Source: Tolypeutes matacus (taxonomy: Eukaryota > Chordata > Mammalia > Cingulata > Chlamyphoridae). From it: a DNA stretch of 64,000 bases. How positions within the stretch are numbered: the stretch's first letter is position 1; each line of letters begins with the position of its first letter. The stretch covers positions 26,007,155 to 26,071,154 of the forward strand of contig JAKSZT010054215.1 in the NCBI GenBank assembly GCA_026826555.1, in the 5' to 3' direction. The notes below the pieces were generated by a model. The model saw only the letters and a list, made by a program, of their open reading frames with translations. It was not told the origin of the DNA and made no database searches. The position numbers and the translations under genes are program-made. This document shows positions 28,222 through 41,215 of this stretch, piece after piece.

Positions 28222-28489
28222 TTGTGAGATTTAGCAACCCAAAATACAGGAAGCCCAGGTAAATTTGAATCCTTTCTAATTGCCTCTGCATAAGTCCTTT
28301 GAGTTACATATGTACATTGAGATGCAAATATGCACTGAGATGCATATATATTTTGAGATACTTATGTACAGTAAGGTGGGAATATCTGCAATACTTGTCT
28401 ATATCTCAGTGTGTCCTTGAATGGATAATTAGAACTAATTCAATGTAACCGAGCCCCCTGTATTTTAGCTGCTAAATCTGGCAACCCTA
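28222..28489. mobile_element. Long-TIR non-autonomous DNA transposon
   Basis: Left end ttgtgagatttagcaaccca and right end tgctaaatctggcaacccta are inverted repeats, and the match continues inward for about 55 bp through aaaatacagg and taaatttgaat-type sequence. The centre holds degenerate copies of a ATGTACATTGAGATGCA-like unit. I know a mammalian palindromic repeat with these ends but do not assign its name. Confidence 0.7.
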
Positions 28490-29889
28490 TCCAAGATTGG
28501 TGTCCTTTAGTACATGCAGTTGAAGCGAGTACACAGTTCTGTTCCTGTGTCTTATATTTGCTACAACACACTGCTAATTGGAGGCTGGAAGCTCTGAGGG
28601 GATAAATGATCTTTTTCAATTACCCATGACTATTTCCTCTTTAATTTCCAGGTACTCCATCTTTTTAAAAAGCACTAATCAGTGCCAGTATAGGTAATCA
28701 TGCCCTTATCTGGGGGTGAATTCCAAATTGAAATTCTCTATAGAAATAATATCTTGAAATTAGCTCTGGTGGATGATTCTCAATGGAAAAAGTTAATTCC
28801 CCAAAACCTAGAATCTTTCTATTTCATGGTAAAAGTACTACGATTAAGCTTTCCTACAAAATTCTACACAATTTCAACAACTACCCCTACCCCCCACCAT
28901 GACACATCCCTGGGATTTCTCACCCTCTTTTATCTTCCTGCAGTGTATTTTTCTGCCTTATCTACCAGCAAATTTTGCCCTCTTCAATTTTTGTGCCTTC
29001 AGTGGTCTATCTTTCAGCCTGTACCCATAGATCATACCAAGTGCCCCACAAGCAGTGAGGGCTTAGCAATGTTTGACTGACTGCTTGAATGCGTGAAGTA
29101 TGTTTGGCATATTGATGGGACTTAAGGTAAATTGGAAATGGGAGAGTAAGTGAATGGGCCCCTTCCTATGGAGAATGCCCTTGATCTGTTTGCAGTCACA
29201 ACATACCCCTCTTCTCATTTCTCTGTTGTGAGCTCCCCAAACTGTCTGGACATATATTTGTGTATATTGGCGCTGAGGAGCTATCAGAGCCAAGCACTAG
29301 CTAATAGAGGTCTCAAATTTGAATACTTACAGAGGACAGAAATGTTACATAAATGAAGGAAAAGGACCCACTTAGAAACCACAGGAAGTGGTGAGGATTG
29401 TAGCAACCTAGAGAGAACATCCTGGAGATAGCCTTAGAGAGACTTAATCAGTATGCATTTAGGAAGCTTAAACCTAAAAAATGGAACTAGTCTCCATTTA
29501 AATAGCAGGCATTAATAGCAGAGTAGGTTATGCCTCGCCACTTGAAAAGATGTGGAAATATGTTTCTGAGTCTGCCCCTGGCCAGAGGAAGGGAACCCGA
29601 CCTCCAGACTGTGATTCAAGCATCTGATGCATTCCACAGATATATACCCCATCACTGGGGAAACATATGTATTATATTGTCAGAGCTTATGATAGGAAAT
29701 AATCACTTAATTCACACCCTCATTCTAACTTCAGGCTCAGCAATCAACTTTTAGATCTCAATTTTGGGTTCCCATCTGGATTTTTTTAAAAACCCATCTG
29801 GATTTTTTAACAGGAGACCACCCAAATGAATATTTATCTGTTCAGTAATCAAATTTCTCATGAAAACCTGCTAAAGTGGTTAAATAAAT

Positions 29890-30290
29890 AAATGGTGTTA
29901 TATTTATAAAGTAGAATACTACACAGCAGCAAGCATAAATGAACCAGAGCTATTTATAAATGCATGGATAAAACTCAAAACCAAAGTTAAAGAAAAAAGC
30001 AAGTTGCAGCAGGATACTTATAGTATGATACTATTTTTATAATTATAAATATGTAAAATAATATTACACTGTTTAAGGATATATATACATATGTAGTAGA
30101 CACCAAACTCAGGATGGTGGATTTATCAGAGTGAGGAATGGAGGGAATGGTGGAGAAGCATGCGTTAAGGCAGAGGCAAACAAGAGATTTCAACTGCGTT
30201 TTGGATATTTTATATCCTATCCTCGGTGGTGGGTACACACACTTTCATCTTGCCTTTTTGAATATTTGAAATATTTTTAGTACACAATAA
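29890..30290 (+). mobile_element. Old L1 3' end
   Basis: Includes tagaatactacacagcagc, gatggtggatttatcagagt and a degraded 3' UTR, similar to L1MC/ME 3' ends. Confidence 0.6.
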
Positions 30291-31010
30291 TAAGAAAAGC
30301 AATATATATATACGTATATTAAACATATAAAAGGGACTTCTCATATATACATCAGTCCTTTGGGAAGTCTGTTTGTATTAATACACCCTTCTAAAGTTTC
30401 TGGTAAACTGAGAACAAGATCCTAGAGGAGGCAGCAGCCACACCAACCTGCTTCTGCTGTGCAGTTCTAGATATTACCTCCTTTTTTCATCCTCAAAGAT
30501 GTAAGAATACGTTCCACTAGAACAGTAATAAATGTCTAATCTTAACACTGTAAAGGAAAATTAGCATTAAGGTACTGAAGGATTTTGGAAATGTGAATGT
30601 ACTCTCCAGATGAAAAGGCCTAAGTAATTTTAATTTATGAAACTAAGTGGATTTCACTTCAAAACACCATAGACATCACCTGTCTTTAACAAAGTTAGAA
30701 TTTTGGAAACATTTGAATGCATTATAACGACTTAGAATGTAGGTATTTATCAGTGCTATATCATTTATAAAATGCTCTATCCTTGGACACCTTTAATTGA
30801 CTCTGCTTTATGTGTATGTCAGCTCTCATTACGATGGTCTCCTGGTGGAATGTGCTACAGGTTCTGTTAATAACCTCATGTTTCTTACATTCCCATCAAG
30901 ACCCTAAGTCCAGCCTTCTTGCACCTGAAGTCAATAGAAAATCTATCTCAGGAACTCTAGAAAATTTAATTAATATAACTAATGCGATAGAATCTAATTT
31001 ATATACTTAC

Positions 31011-31076
31011 CATTGAGAGTGCTTCTATCAATCAAATTAGTATCAACTGGCCAATAACCTCCATCTCCATGACGAC
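31011..31076 (-). CDS. DCC: DCC 66-bp extracellular juxtamembrane exon
   Basis: Exon of 22 codons on the minus strand. With the split glycine it reads GRHGDGGYWPV followed by DTNLIDRSTLN, the DCC stalk segment about 20 residues outside the membrane (about human 1056-1077). The acceptor is aaatag with a poor pyrimidine tract; the donor is AATG|gtaagt, which is strong. Phase 1 in and out joins cleanly to the 33-bp exon before it and the transmembrane exon after it. No stop, indel or frame problem is seen. The weak acceptor, small size and symmetric phase make it a candidate for regulated inclusion. The sequence match to DCC is secure. Confidence 0.96.
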
Positions 31077-31666
31077 CTATTTATTGGGAAAGCATGTCAG
31101 AATGTCAGGGCTATGCACCATGAAGTAACAAATGAAAAGAACCAAAAAACAAAAGGAATATTTAAAAATACACATATAACTAAACAAAATTATTTTGGCC
31201 ACCTCAAAGAACACCTGACAATAATAAAACCATTATACCTTGCAGGAAAAGGTTTTTCTCCTCAAAGTGTGAGAAAAATCTGTCACAAAAATTGAAACAG
31301 CTAATTTCAATTCCTCTTTGAGAAGCTGTCTCCCTCCTCTACGTTCCTAGAATTCAAGTTCAAGTGTTTTACGAAAGGCACAGGCAGCGAAGTCGCCCTG
31401 CACATGGCTCTCCTGAACTTCCTGGGTCACTGTTCCTGGGGAGGCGGGGCTGGCCTCCCTCATACTCTAGGAGGTCTTGCCTACACTGTGACCCAACTGA
31501 AAGAGCTTTGTGGCAATAGTCATGAGTACTTTACGAGGTGGCAGCACTTTTCATCGTATAACTGGGTTTTGAGGACTCTTTTGTTTTGTGCCAAACTAGG
31601 TCCCTGGGAATGCAATATTCGATTTGGAGTAAAGGGTGGAAGCTATGCCACAACCCGCATGGTCTG

Positions 31667-31723
31667 AATATTTCTTACAAACAATATTTCTTACAAAATA
31701 TTTTGTAGAATATTTTCTACAAA
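31667..31723. repeat. Triple 15-mer with a small hairpin
   Basis: aatatttcttacaaa occurs at 31667 and 31683, and a variant aatattttctacaaa at 31709. The segment tttgtagaa and ttctacaaa at 31702-31723 form a 9-bp stem with a 4-base loop. Confidence 0.8.
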
Positions 31724-34700
31724 AGAAAATTTTATTATCACGTCATTGGAAACAGTGCCTTCCATTAGGTTTATTTGTTTAACAGTCTTGACAGTAGTAT
31801 TTAAAGGAATAGAACCAGATATTATTATATTATCATCTAAATTAAATTAATAGGCTTTCCCTGCATCTTTTTCTATTGGTCTGGTAATAGAACTGCAGTT
31901 ATTTGATTAAATTTTGAGTTCTAGAATGCCTATTAGGTAGACCATCTACAGAAAAACATTTATGAGTTGAATCTATATGGAAACACACAGCAGAGCCAAA
32001 GCTCCATTTTAGCCGCTTAGGAGGACTGTTTCTCACAGCAGTTACCATCCTTGGGATGAGGCAGCTGTAATAGCATAGGTTATTTTCTCACATTTATGGA
32101 TTTCAGTTTCCTTCATTTTCTTGAATTTCAAGTCCTGCCCTTGTGACATTCTTTTGTATACCAAACCCTCCCTTTATTAAAGCTTTCCAAAGACCATCGT
32201 TGCATTTGTAAAAGAGCTGTGAAGGAAGAGCTTAGAATCCTGCTTTACAGTCTATACAGTCATGATTTTTCAAAGTTCTACTGAGATCAAGACAGAGCTC
32301 AAGTTAGGATGCTAACAAGCAATTGAAAGAAATTAATCCAATCTATGATAAATGTAGTTAAAAGAGTAGATGGGTGAGGGGGCATTTTTAATATTGTCTT
32401 GCCCAGCACAAAATGGGAGGAGTTCAACTGTGTAGGACAATTCAGACCAAGAGGAAAGGTGAGTTACTAAGGAGTCACTTCCAAGTGCCTAGATATGGGG
32501 TTTCCTGACTAGAAACACAAAGAGGAGGAACATGGGGCTTCCTTCTCAGAAGATGAAAAAAACAAATAAGAAGGTTGTGTGAATGTGCTAAATTTACCTT
32601 GGAAAAGACAATCCTTTTTAAAGCCCTGTTCACCATAATTAGGAGTATGTAATAAAAATAGGCAGATGCTGCAGAAGTCCTTAGCTACCCATAAATGCTT
32701 TGCTTTTGTTTGGCTTTGCAGTTTGAACTAATTCAAGGGAGGTTAACTTATTGCTTTTTTTGTTGTCTTTAATAGTACCTGCATCAGTTAGGTACCTAAT
32801 ACACTGGGTGCTCAAAAAACTGAATTTATCCACTTTAATAAAAATAATCTATTTTTTTATTTTAATAACAATCTGAACAAGTTGTACATCTTTTTTAAAA
32901 CTCCTTCGGCGATGTTTTTTTTGGAAACTGCCTTGAGGTAAAAATAAAGTCTTTGGACTATTCCTAGAAGGAAACCGAAGAGTAATAGAATGATTATGTT
33001 AATCACACTTTCTTGCAGATGATTATAGAAATCTATTATTTGAAAATGACATATTTCTCTGTTAATGTCCAGGATATAATTTACTACTCTTTGTAAAACA
33101 TTACATCTCATACCAATTTGAAAGGATGTTTATAGTCATGCATATATGGAGCTTTCATTTAAAATAAAATCAGGAAAACACAAGATAAAAGGTAGTCAGT
33201 TTATGTAGGATTTCAGAATTTGGCCAGGTGAGGGGAAGAAACAGATTTGATTTTATGTATTTAGATACTTTTTACGCCTAAAGATATAAATTGCAATTCA
33301 CTATGGAACAAAGTCAAAGGGATGAAAAACAAAAGCCATCACATTTTTTTATATCTTCAGCATAAAATACATATTTCCAATTTGCTGGGCCAATGACTAT
33401 TAGCATGTAAGGAAGTGGGAATTAAGATGAAGGTTCCTGCATGTAGAGGTGAGTAGGAACTATAGAAATAAGCAGAAATTGTGAAAGTTTTGATGCGCTG
33501 ACTGAACTGTAGACGAGCCTAACTCCTTTGCCAAATACCTTGCTTGTGTGGCAGACACTTTTGAGGTTTCAAAGAACAGAAGCTTGTCCATGGTACATTG
33601 TGAGATCAATGTTGGAAGAAATGAAGTGAGACAGAAGTTCTGTATAAATATTAAGATGACATCTCTAACATCTGAAAGCAACTAGATAGCAATCAGCCAA
33701 AAAAGATGCTAACAGCCCATCACTTAGGCCAGTAAAGCAATAAGTGATTTTTATTAAGAGTAAAACTGTATTGGCTGGAAATTAGATAGAGAGAGCCCGT
33801 GGAGGACTTTCCTTTTCCTCCAGCATCCTGACAAATGTCTTTTTAATGAAGTTTCTAACTCTCCTTGCTAGTTTGTGGGAGGATGCAAAACCAAGCCCAC
33901 AAGCACAATCCATATATTACTTAGACATAAAGCTCTAGGGGTACAGAACCCTTAGATTTAGAAAGACGATTGATGACATTGTGGATTTCAGTAGATAGAA
34001 GAAAATCAAATGCCATATGGTTCAAGGTGCTGGCTAAAATAAAGCAACTCAGCAAATGTTTTAAATAAAAGAGGTTAGCTTAAAACTCAGGCTTTCTATC
34101 CACAGAATTGACTGTATTGATGTGGGTTAACTTTTGTTGGTTATAATTAGATTGATACCACAAAAGAAAATTAAGAAACTCTCAATAAATCCAACAGAAA
34201 GTACTTTAAAGAAACCTGATATCATCAGAGAGCCAGATGGAGTTTATGGTAATTTAGATTTCTTGCCCCACTATATCAGGGAAACATACACAAAACCTAT
34301 ATTCTGGGTTATTGATAGTTATTGGTTTAAATATATGGGGATCAAATTTTAATTGTGTTTGCTATTAGGTTTCTATTCTCTGAACTATGTCTTTTAAATT
34401 CCAGGAAGCCGTCTTTTACTGGAAAATAATGAGTAAAGAAAGATTACCCCACTTCTTTAAGGCAAGCCCCACAAATTTGCCAAATGTGGATTTGCTGGAG
34501 ACTGAAAAGGAAAGGATACTGGTGTTACTGCGTGGTATTTCAAAGCATTGTTAAGGGCGTTGTGATGGATCAAATATTGGATGTGTTTAGTTAACTTGCT
34601 TGATTTCACAAGCACTGATTTAGGGAAGTAGAAGACTGAAACATGGTTGGAGTAAAAAGTCATTTAATTCATTTAATGCAACGATCTAACCTACTGTCCT

Positions 34701-37700
34701 GTCCTAGTGGTCGTAATCTTAGTAATGGAGCATAAAACTGGTATTAATTAATATTCATTCAATCAAGATTCTCTAAGTACCTACCATATGTGAGACAGTC
34801 TTAGATCCTTGGGGAAGGGGTGGTGTAAGAAAATGTATTAGATATGGCTTCTGCCATGACAGGTAGAGTTTCTTCATCGTATCTGGATCCTATTCAAGCC
34901 ACTCATGGTTAATATTAGTTAACTGTGGCTGTTTTTTAATTTACTCTGACTTTGAAGATTTAAGCATAAGATAATCCATCTGTTACTATAAAATCACTAT
35001 TAGGTTTAATTTAAAATCTTTTTGCATTTATTTAGTATTATTAAAAGAACTACAAATAAATTAAAAAATAATATATTAAGTCCTACAGCATCTTATATGT
35101 TCCACAATTATATTTTTAATATATAACTATAAAACCCTGGCTTATTTTTACATATTGTATTAAATCTGTAACATTTTTCAAAATTAATATCCCTAATAAC
35201 TGAATGGATGCATCAACAGTAAAATATAACACTATAGAAATAATGTAATAAGTTTCAGTGTATATGGGATTTTAGTTAAAATTCAACATGGCTCAAATAA
35301 TTCAAAATGGGTAGTTTTTTTTTCTTTTTATCTGAAATGGTAATAGCATGATTTTGTAAAAACACAGTGATCAAAATGTACTATATGAGCATAATATTCT
35401 ATCCCAGAGAATATAAAGAAGAATGCTTTTATAACTATTCATATTCTTCTTATTAATAGAAATTGATAGAGTGAAATAATTAACATACTAAAGAGTTAGT
35501 GAATTTATGTATCATTTGACCAACTTGGAATTTCATCCAGATAATTTAGTCAAAATACACTCTGCCAGCAAATTTTGATAATTTAGGCATATATTTTCTA
35601 CCTTTCCCTTTGGTTTCAAAACCAGAAAATACTGATTTTGGGAAGAAAAATAAAACAAAAGAAAGGGGCCTATGGTTGGCTTTAAGAGGAAGAGGTTTGG
35701 GGGCTGCTTTAAAGTTACTCAAAATAGTTTCTGTATATTTAAATAAATTTTATTTCTGTACCTCTTAGGTAGGGCCTAATCAGAAATTTCATGCTCATGT
35801 ACCTGATTTGCCTTTTAAAAAATATTATAAATTGTAAGGTCAGTTAAGAAGTTATCTTTTATATTTTATTTAAAAGGCAAATCTCATAGAATCTTCTTTT
35901 CCTCTTTTTTGCCAGGCATCATATGCCCTCTTGAGCAAAAGTTAAATTCTAGACGAATTCTGCCACTTGCTCTTTGGATTGAGGGAAAAATGGGCAGAGG
36001 TGATATGACCACCTTCAGGAAATGTGCTCATTCTTACATCCTTGGTGCTTACCAGCGTGGCAGGCTCACTGTGTTCCCAGTGACCAATAAATGAACCATG
36101 TGTTTAGGGTACTTCGTCATGTGTTAATAATGTGTACAAATGTAAGGTGTTACTGTATTACTATTGTACAATTTGTTCTCTATATTCTTATTCATATGTA
36201 CATGTCACCTAACAGATTTTAATGCTGTGTGTGGTGTAAAATCAAATATCATTAATGTTTATATAAAATTCTTATTTGTAGTACACATGGGCAGATGGAG
36301 GAAATTTCCCATGACGAAAAATTTTCAGCACATACCAGAGCTTAATTAGCTTGGGATTTTAGTCCTAGAATCTGATTTTTTCTGTATGAATGTTTATGAG
36401 TTCAGGAAGGAGGGAATGGAAAACCAATCTGCAGAGGATATGGAGAAAACTGAATGCAGCAGTTCTAATCTTTCCTTTAATCCATCTTCCCTGAATGGAG
36501 ATAACAGAGGGTCTTCCAGAATGGCACCTACAAAATCAATCCCTGGAGAAAACATAAGGGCCATAGACTAAATCAAGTAGACAGACTGGTCATCTAACAC
36601 AAGTTCAATATACATCCTTCCATGGATGCACACCACTGGACTATCTTCTTGATCTTAGAATTGGTTCTCTGAAAATAATCCTGGTGATAATGATAGAAAT
36701 TGCATTGATTTTGTGTCTTGTATAGCAGTGGATAAAGAATATCTATTAATGTCACAGGAATACAGTTTTACTTTCCAACACACTGATCATATTGAGATAT
36801 ATTTAAAGCAGATGATTCGTCAAAGGCTGGAAAATGTGTCTAAGAGATCAGTTTATCATGCAGTTGAAAATAAGGCTGACTAAATAAAGGCATCAGGGCA
36901 GCCTGAGAATAGGAAGCACAGTCATCACCAACACTTAGGATTTTTCAAACATATATTAATAGAAAAGAGCTAACTAGCTCTTCTCAGTGTTGTCAGTTGT
37001 ACCCTTTCCTAGGTTCAACACACTGTTTTATAATAACATAAAAGATAGTGCATATTGACTGGAAGAATGTTACATGTAAGGGCAGCTAATAGTGCCTATC
37101 ATATACTGAATATCAGTGCTCAACAATCCCTTGTTGCCTTCTCCACTTCAACAATTTTGGTTATATTTGCCACGTGCAGTAAGTCCGAAGGAAATAATGA
37201 CCTACTCTGAGTCAGACAGTTCAAGAAGGCCAAATATAACATGGTTCATATTTTCCTTAATCATGAGGTGCAGTTTTTGTAGTTACCATTTCTGCTTTTA
37301 AAATATGAACAAGTAGAATCTTGCTGAGAAGCTACTCTAATTTTTAAAATCTTCAGAAATTGGTCTAAAAACTAAGATTATAATTTCACATGCAAATGTC
37401 ATTGATAGAATGACCGTATAGTTGGTATGGAAATCAGGAGGTGCTGTAATGAACTTCTCCTGGACCCAGGAGTGAATGAGAACTCTGCTGGAACAAATGG
37501 AAGTTATGGTCATCCTAGCCATGAAAAATATAAACAAATGATCCCTTTATCTGAATTCCTGGCTCTTAGTTGACATGTCCACTTGATTCTGGGTCCTGAT
37601 TCCTTGAGCCATACATGTAGCCTCTTATAGAGCCTGGCAAATGACAGGTGAAGAAAAGTTGCCTGAACAATCTTCTAAGGTAGGAAAAAAAAGTTTGCAA

Positions 37701-37748
37701 AGACTGTGTTCATCTTTTCTTGCAAGCACCAGAGTGAAAGCAATACTC

Positions 37749-37795
37749 TGCCAAACTAATTGATACCTGGATTCCTGATACCAATTAGTCTGGCA
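37749..37795. repeat. 47-bp imperfect palindrome
   Basis: Arms tgccaaactaattgatacc and its near complement ending ttagtctggca pair across the whole 47 bp, with about five mismatched positions per arm and practically no loop. No TSD or coding context recognised. Confidence 0.85.
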
Positions 37796-38289
37796 GTATC
37801 ATCATCCATCCTGATGATGGAAGTAGCCAATGTGAAGCTTTAACATAAATATCCTTCTTCACTAATAAAAAAAATTATGTATATTTCTGAAGCACTGTGG
37901 TTACTCCTATGAATTCTATTGCTACTCATCCTCACTATATTCTTGGACAAAAGCTTGAAAAGCAAATAACAGGGTGCCAGAGGATCTCAATATATCAACA
38001 AGATCTTCTGATCACAGGAAGGAAGTGAGCCTCCTTCTTAAAGATTCCAGATAAGGAGAGCCCAGAAGTTTTGATCTATATGACAAACTACAAACTAGTC
38101 TGACTCCTTTTGTCTAGTTGTTGGTGAAACTTATTAAACACACCTGGTCATCCCTATCATAATTTTCCACATATTTAAAGCCCAATAAGTTTAGTAGTTA
38201 TTGAAATTATTGCTCATATAAGTTTATAATCAAATTTATGATTAAAAGTTAAATTCTTAACAGAATGAAAATTATAGATGGGGTATGTA

Positions 38290-40246
38290 TGTGGGAAAAT
38301 GGTGACAGAGTAACAGGTAGAGCTGAATGCTCTCACAAAAACAATGGAGAAAGAGCCAAAAGCTCTCTGAGGGAACTGCTTTGAGGGTCAGCAGACCAGG
38401 ACAGTGCTATACAACTCCCAGGAGGGTGAGGGACAGAGAGATGAAGAAGCTAAAAAGACAAACGTGAGCTACCAAGCCCCTGTCTTGGCCAGGAAGGGCT
38501 CCCCTCCCCAACCCCGAAGATATTAAGCTGGGGTAAAACCCTGGATCACTGCAGCTGACTGAGAGGGAAACAGACATCTTTCTCCCTGTCAGCTGTTTCA
38601 ATTGAAAAGAGAAGAGAGGTTGGGGTGCTTTTCTTCAGTGAATTCGGCCAGCAGAGACTGCTTGCTGAAACTCAAGAAAGCAGAGACTGAAACACCTCCA
38701 TGGAAAGGTGCATTGACTAGCGCCATCTGCTGGCCTGTCTGGAAACTGCATGGACAAAAACTGTTCTTGTTCTCTGTATCCAACCCCTGGGAGAAAATCT
38801 GCATGCCACTAGTTAGTCCCTGGTCCAATTTTGAAAACTTAAGTGGGGCAATTTTAAAGACTGAGAACAAGTTGAACCAAATATCAAATAAAAGCTATTT
38901 ATAAAACCACAATAGGCAAGAGAAATTACCAATTAAAGTAAATTCACCAACATATTTAGATGCCTAGATATCAGCAAAAAATTACAAGCCAGGAAATAGG
39001 AAGAGATGGCCCAGCCAAAAGAACAAACCAAATAGCCTGAAGAGATACAGGATTTAAGACAATTAATTAGTGATAATCACAAAACTTTCCTAAATTACTT
39101 CAAAGAATTTAAAGAAAATATGACTAAAGAAATAAAGGATATTAAGAAGACACTGGGAGAGCATAAAGAGGAATGAGAAAGCCTGTAAAGAAAAGTAACA
39201 GACCTTACAGGAATGAAAGACATGATGGATGAGATTAAAAATACATTAGAGGCACATAAGAGCATATTTGAATTGCTTGAAGACAGAATTAGTGATTTCA
39301 AAGACAGAACATCTGAACTGAAAAAGACAGGAGAAAAGAAAAAGAAGACAATAGAAAAAATGGAACAGAGTCTCAGAGAATTGAATGACAGTGTGAAATG
39401 CATAAACATTTGCATTATTGGTGTCCAAGAATGAGAAGTAATGGGGAAGTGGCAGAAAGAATATTTGAGGAAATAATGACTGAAAACTTCCTAAACCTTA
39501 TGAAGGACATAAATATCAATATCCAAGAAGGACAACACACCCCAACCAGAATAAATTCGAATAGACCTACCCCAAGACACCTACTATTCAGAATGACAAA
39601 TATCAGAGATAAAGAGAAGATTCTGAAAGCAGCAAGAGAAAAGCAAAGCATCACATACAAGGGAAACTCAATAAGATTAAGTGCCGACCTCTCATTAGAA
39701 ACCATGGAGGAGAGAAGAAAGTGGTATGATGTAGTTAAGATACTAAAAGAGAAAAACTGCCAGCCAAGAATTCTGTATCCAGCAAAGCTGTCCTTCAAAA
39801 ATGAGGGTGAGTTCAAAGTCTTCACAGACAAACAAAAACGGATAGAATATGTTACCAAAAGACAAGATTTGCAAGAGATACTAAAGGGGATGCTGCAGCC
39901 TGAAAGAAAAAATCAAGGTAAAAAATTTGGAGAAGAATTTAGAAATGAAGATTATTAGGAAGGGTAAACTAAAGGAGAAGACAGACAATAGAACAATATG
40001 ACAACAGAGAGGTGAAGGACAAAATGGATGCAGTAAGTAAAGCCTTTATAGTAATAACACTGAGCATTAATGGATTTAACTCCCCAATCAAAAGATAGAC
40101 TGATAGAATGGATAAAAGAATATGAGCCGACTATATGTTGTCTGCAAGAGACCCACCTCAGATGCAACTGGGTTAAAAGTGAAAGGTTGGAAAAAGGTAT
40201 TCCATGCAAATAGTGATTAAAAAAAGAGCTGGAGTAGACCAGATAA
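38290..40246 (+). mobile_element. L1 with 5' UTR, ORF1 and a short ORF2 start
   Basis: Antisense to DCC. 38290-39005 is a GC-richer 5' UTR (agctctctgagggaactgc, ccaggagggtgaggg). 39006-39958 is the ORF1 remnant. From about 40030 there is an ORF2 start (CTG AGC ATT AAT GGA TTT frame, then tatatgttgtctgcaagaga, i.e. the endonuclease CLQETH motif), ending near ggagtagaccagata without a tail. 5'-complete but 3'-incomplete, the reverse of the usual L1 truncation. Confidence 0.85.
39006..39958 (+). pseudogene. L1 ORF1p remnant (RNA-binding retrotransposon protein)
   Basis: ORF1p is the trimeric RNA-binding chaperone of L1. From the ATG at 39006 the first frame has early stops (for example the TAG a few codons in and another near 39175), then an open coiled-coil stretch (ELLEDRISDFKDRTSELKK) running to the RRM start (CINICIIGVQE) and a TGA near 39434. 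The frame then shifts; 39398-39958 encodes the rest: EEIMTENFLNLMKD, the RRM-to-CTD part with KILKAAREKQ, TYKGNSIRLSADLSLETM and a basic C-terminus. No intact protein is possible. Confidence 0.9.
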
Positions 40247-40894
40247 ATGTAAAATAACAACATTATAGTATATGAACAATAATTACTCAGTGCAACTGGC
40301 AAATTGTTACTGTGATCATTATTCCATGATTTTTTTTCATACAAAATAAATACTTGCTTTTAATTGAGGAGGGATTGAGAAGAGATATTTTTTGGATACT
40401 TCATTTTTCTTTAACCTTTTCTTATTCATACTCTTTAATTAAAATAATATATCTGGATCAATAATGATTTAGCATGACTACTGTTGAACAAGATTTTGAG
40501 TTTTTCTGCTTCGTAAAATTATGAGTTGGCAAATTATCTGCTTTAATTCATTCCAATAAGATGAGAAAAATTCCAAAATAGGAATTTGATTACCTAGAAA
40601 GAATTATAGCCTAAATGGAAATTAAATAACTAAACCAATAATTTATTTCATTCTTAGAGATTATTACATCCAATAGTAGAGCTGTAATATAAAAATTAAA
40701 ATCATGTAATAATTAATCTCTATTATATTTGGTTACTTACATTTATAAATGTTTGTTGCTATGCTATCTATTTTTTATAGTTGATTATATTAAATCTAAC
40801 CTGGCCTTGCACTTTCTTTTAAAATTTGTAATTTCTTTCACTCTATTTTTCTATTTATTTTACAATTTTATAATAAAGGACTTTTTAACTTAAA

Positions 40895-41215
40895 AAAAAA
40901 AGCCAATGAATATACACTTTGGGTAGATCATATGGTATATGACTATATCTCAGTAAAACTGCTTAATAAACAAATAAATAATTGTGCAAGAATAGCCAGA
41001 AATAGCAGCCATGTACAGCAGGGGAAACAGAAATTGAGAGGTGAAAAATTTCCTTGTTTGTCTTTTTTGTTTATTATTATTATTGAAATAATGAAAATGC
41101 TCTAATAATGACGAAGTGATGAACGCACAACTATGTGATTATACCACATATCATTGATTGTACACTTTGGATAAATTGTAAGCTTTATTAATATGTATCA
41201 ATAAAATTGATTTGT
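40895..41215 (+). mobile_element. L1 3' UTR tails (two adjacent pieces)
   Basis: 40895-40985 (tacactttgggtagatcata, tatctcagtaaaactgctta) and 41030-41215 (gatgaacgcacaactatgtg, ttgattgtacactttggat, tcaataaaattga) are both L1 3' ends on the plus strand. They may be the missing 3' part of the 38.3-kb L1 or separate copies. Confidence 0.7.

Larger units (their letters stand above)
20223..31010 (-). other. DCC intron of 10.8 kb
   Basis: Intron between the 66-bp exon and the transmembrane exon. Contains a split L1 3' end (20.4-21.4 kb), MIRs (22.0, 23.3 and perhaps 23.9 kb), a long old repeat (24.5-25.9 kb), MER5A (26.0 kb), a long-TIR transposon (28.2 kb) and an L1 3' end (29.9-30.3 kb). A direct repeat of about 18 bp (CCCATCTGGATTTTTT core) sits at 29771-29810. 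Nothing was recognised in 22.2-23.3, 26.2-28.2 and 28.5-29.8 kb. Confidence 0.75.

Noticed and set aside
31404..31667. 87-codon frame in a GC-richer patch of the 18.5-kb intron
   Set aside because: No recognised motif, no splice or promoter context, short; most likely chance.
39398..39958. 186-codon plus-strand frame as a host gene
   Set aside because: It is the RRM/C-terminal part of a broken L1 ORF1.
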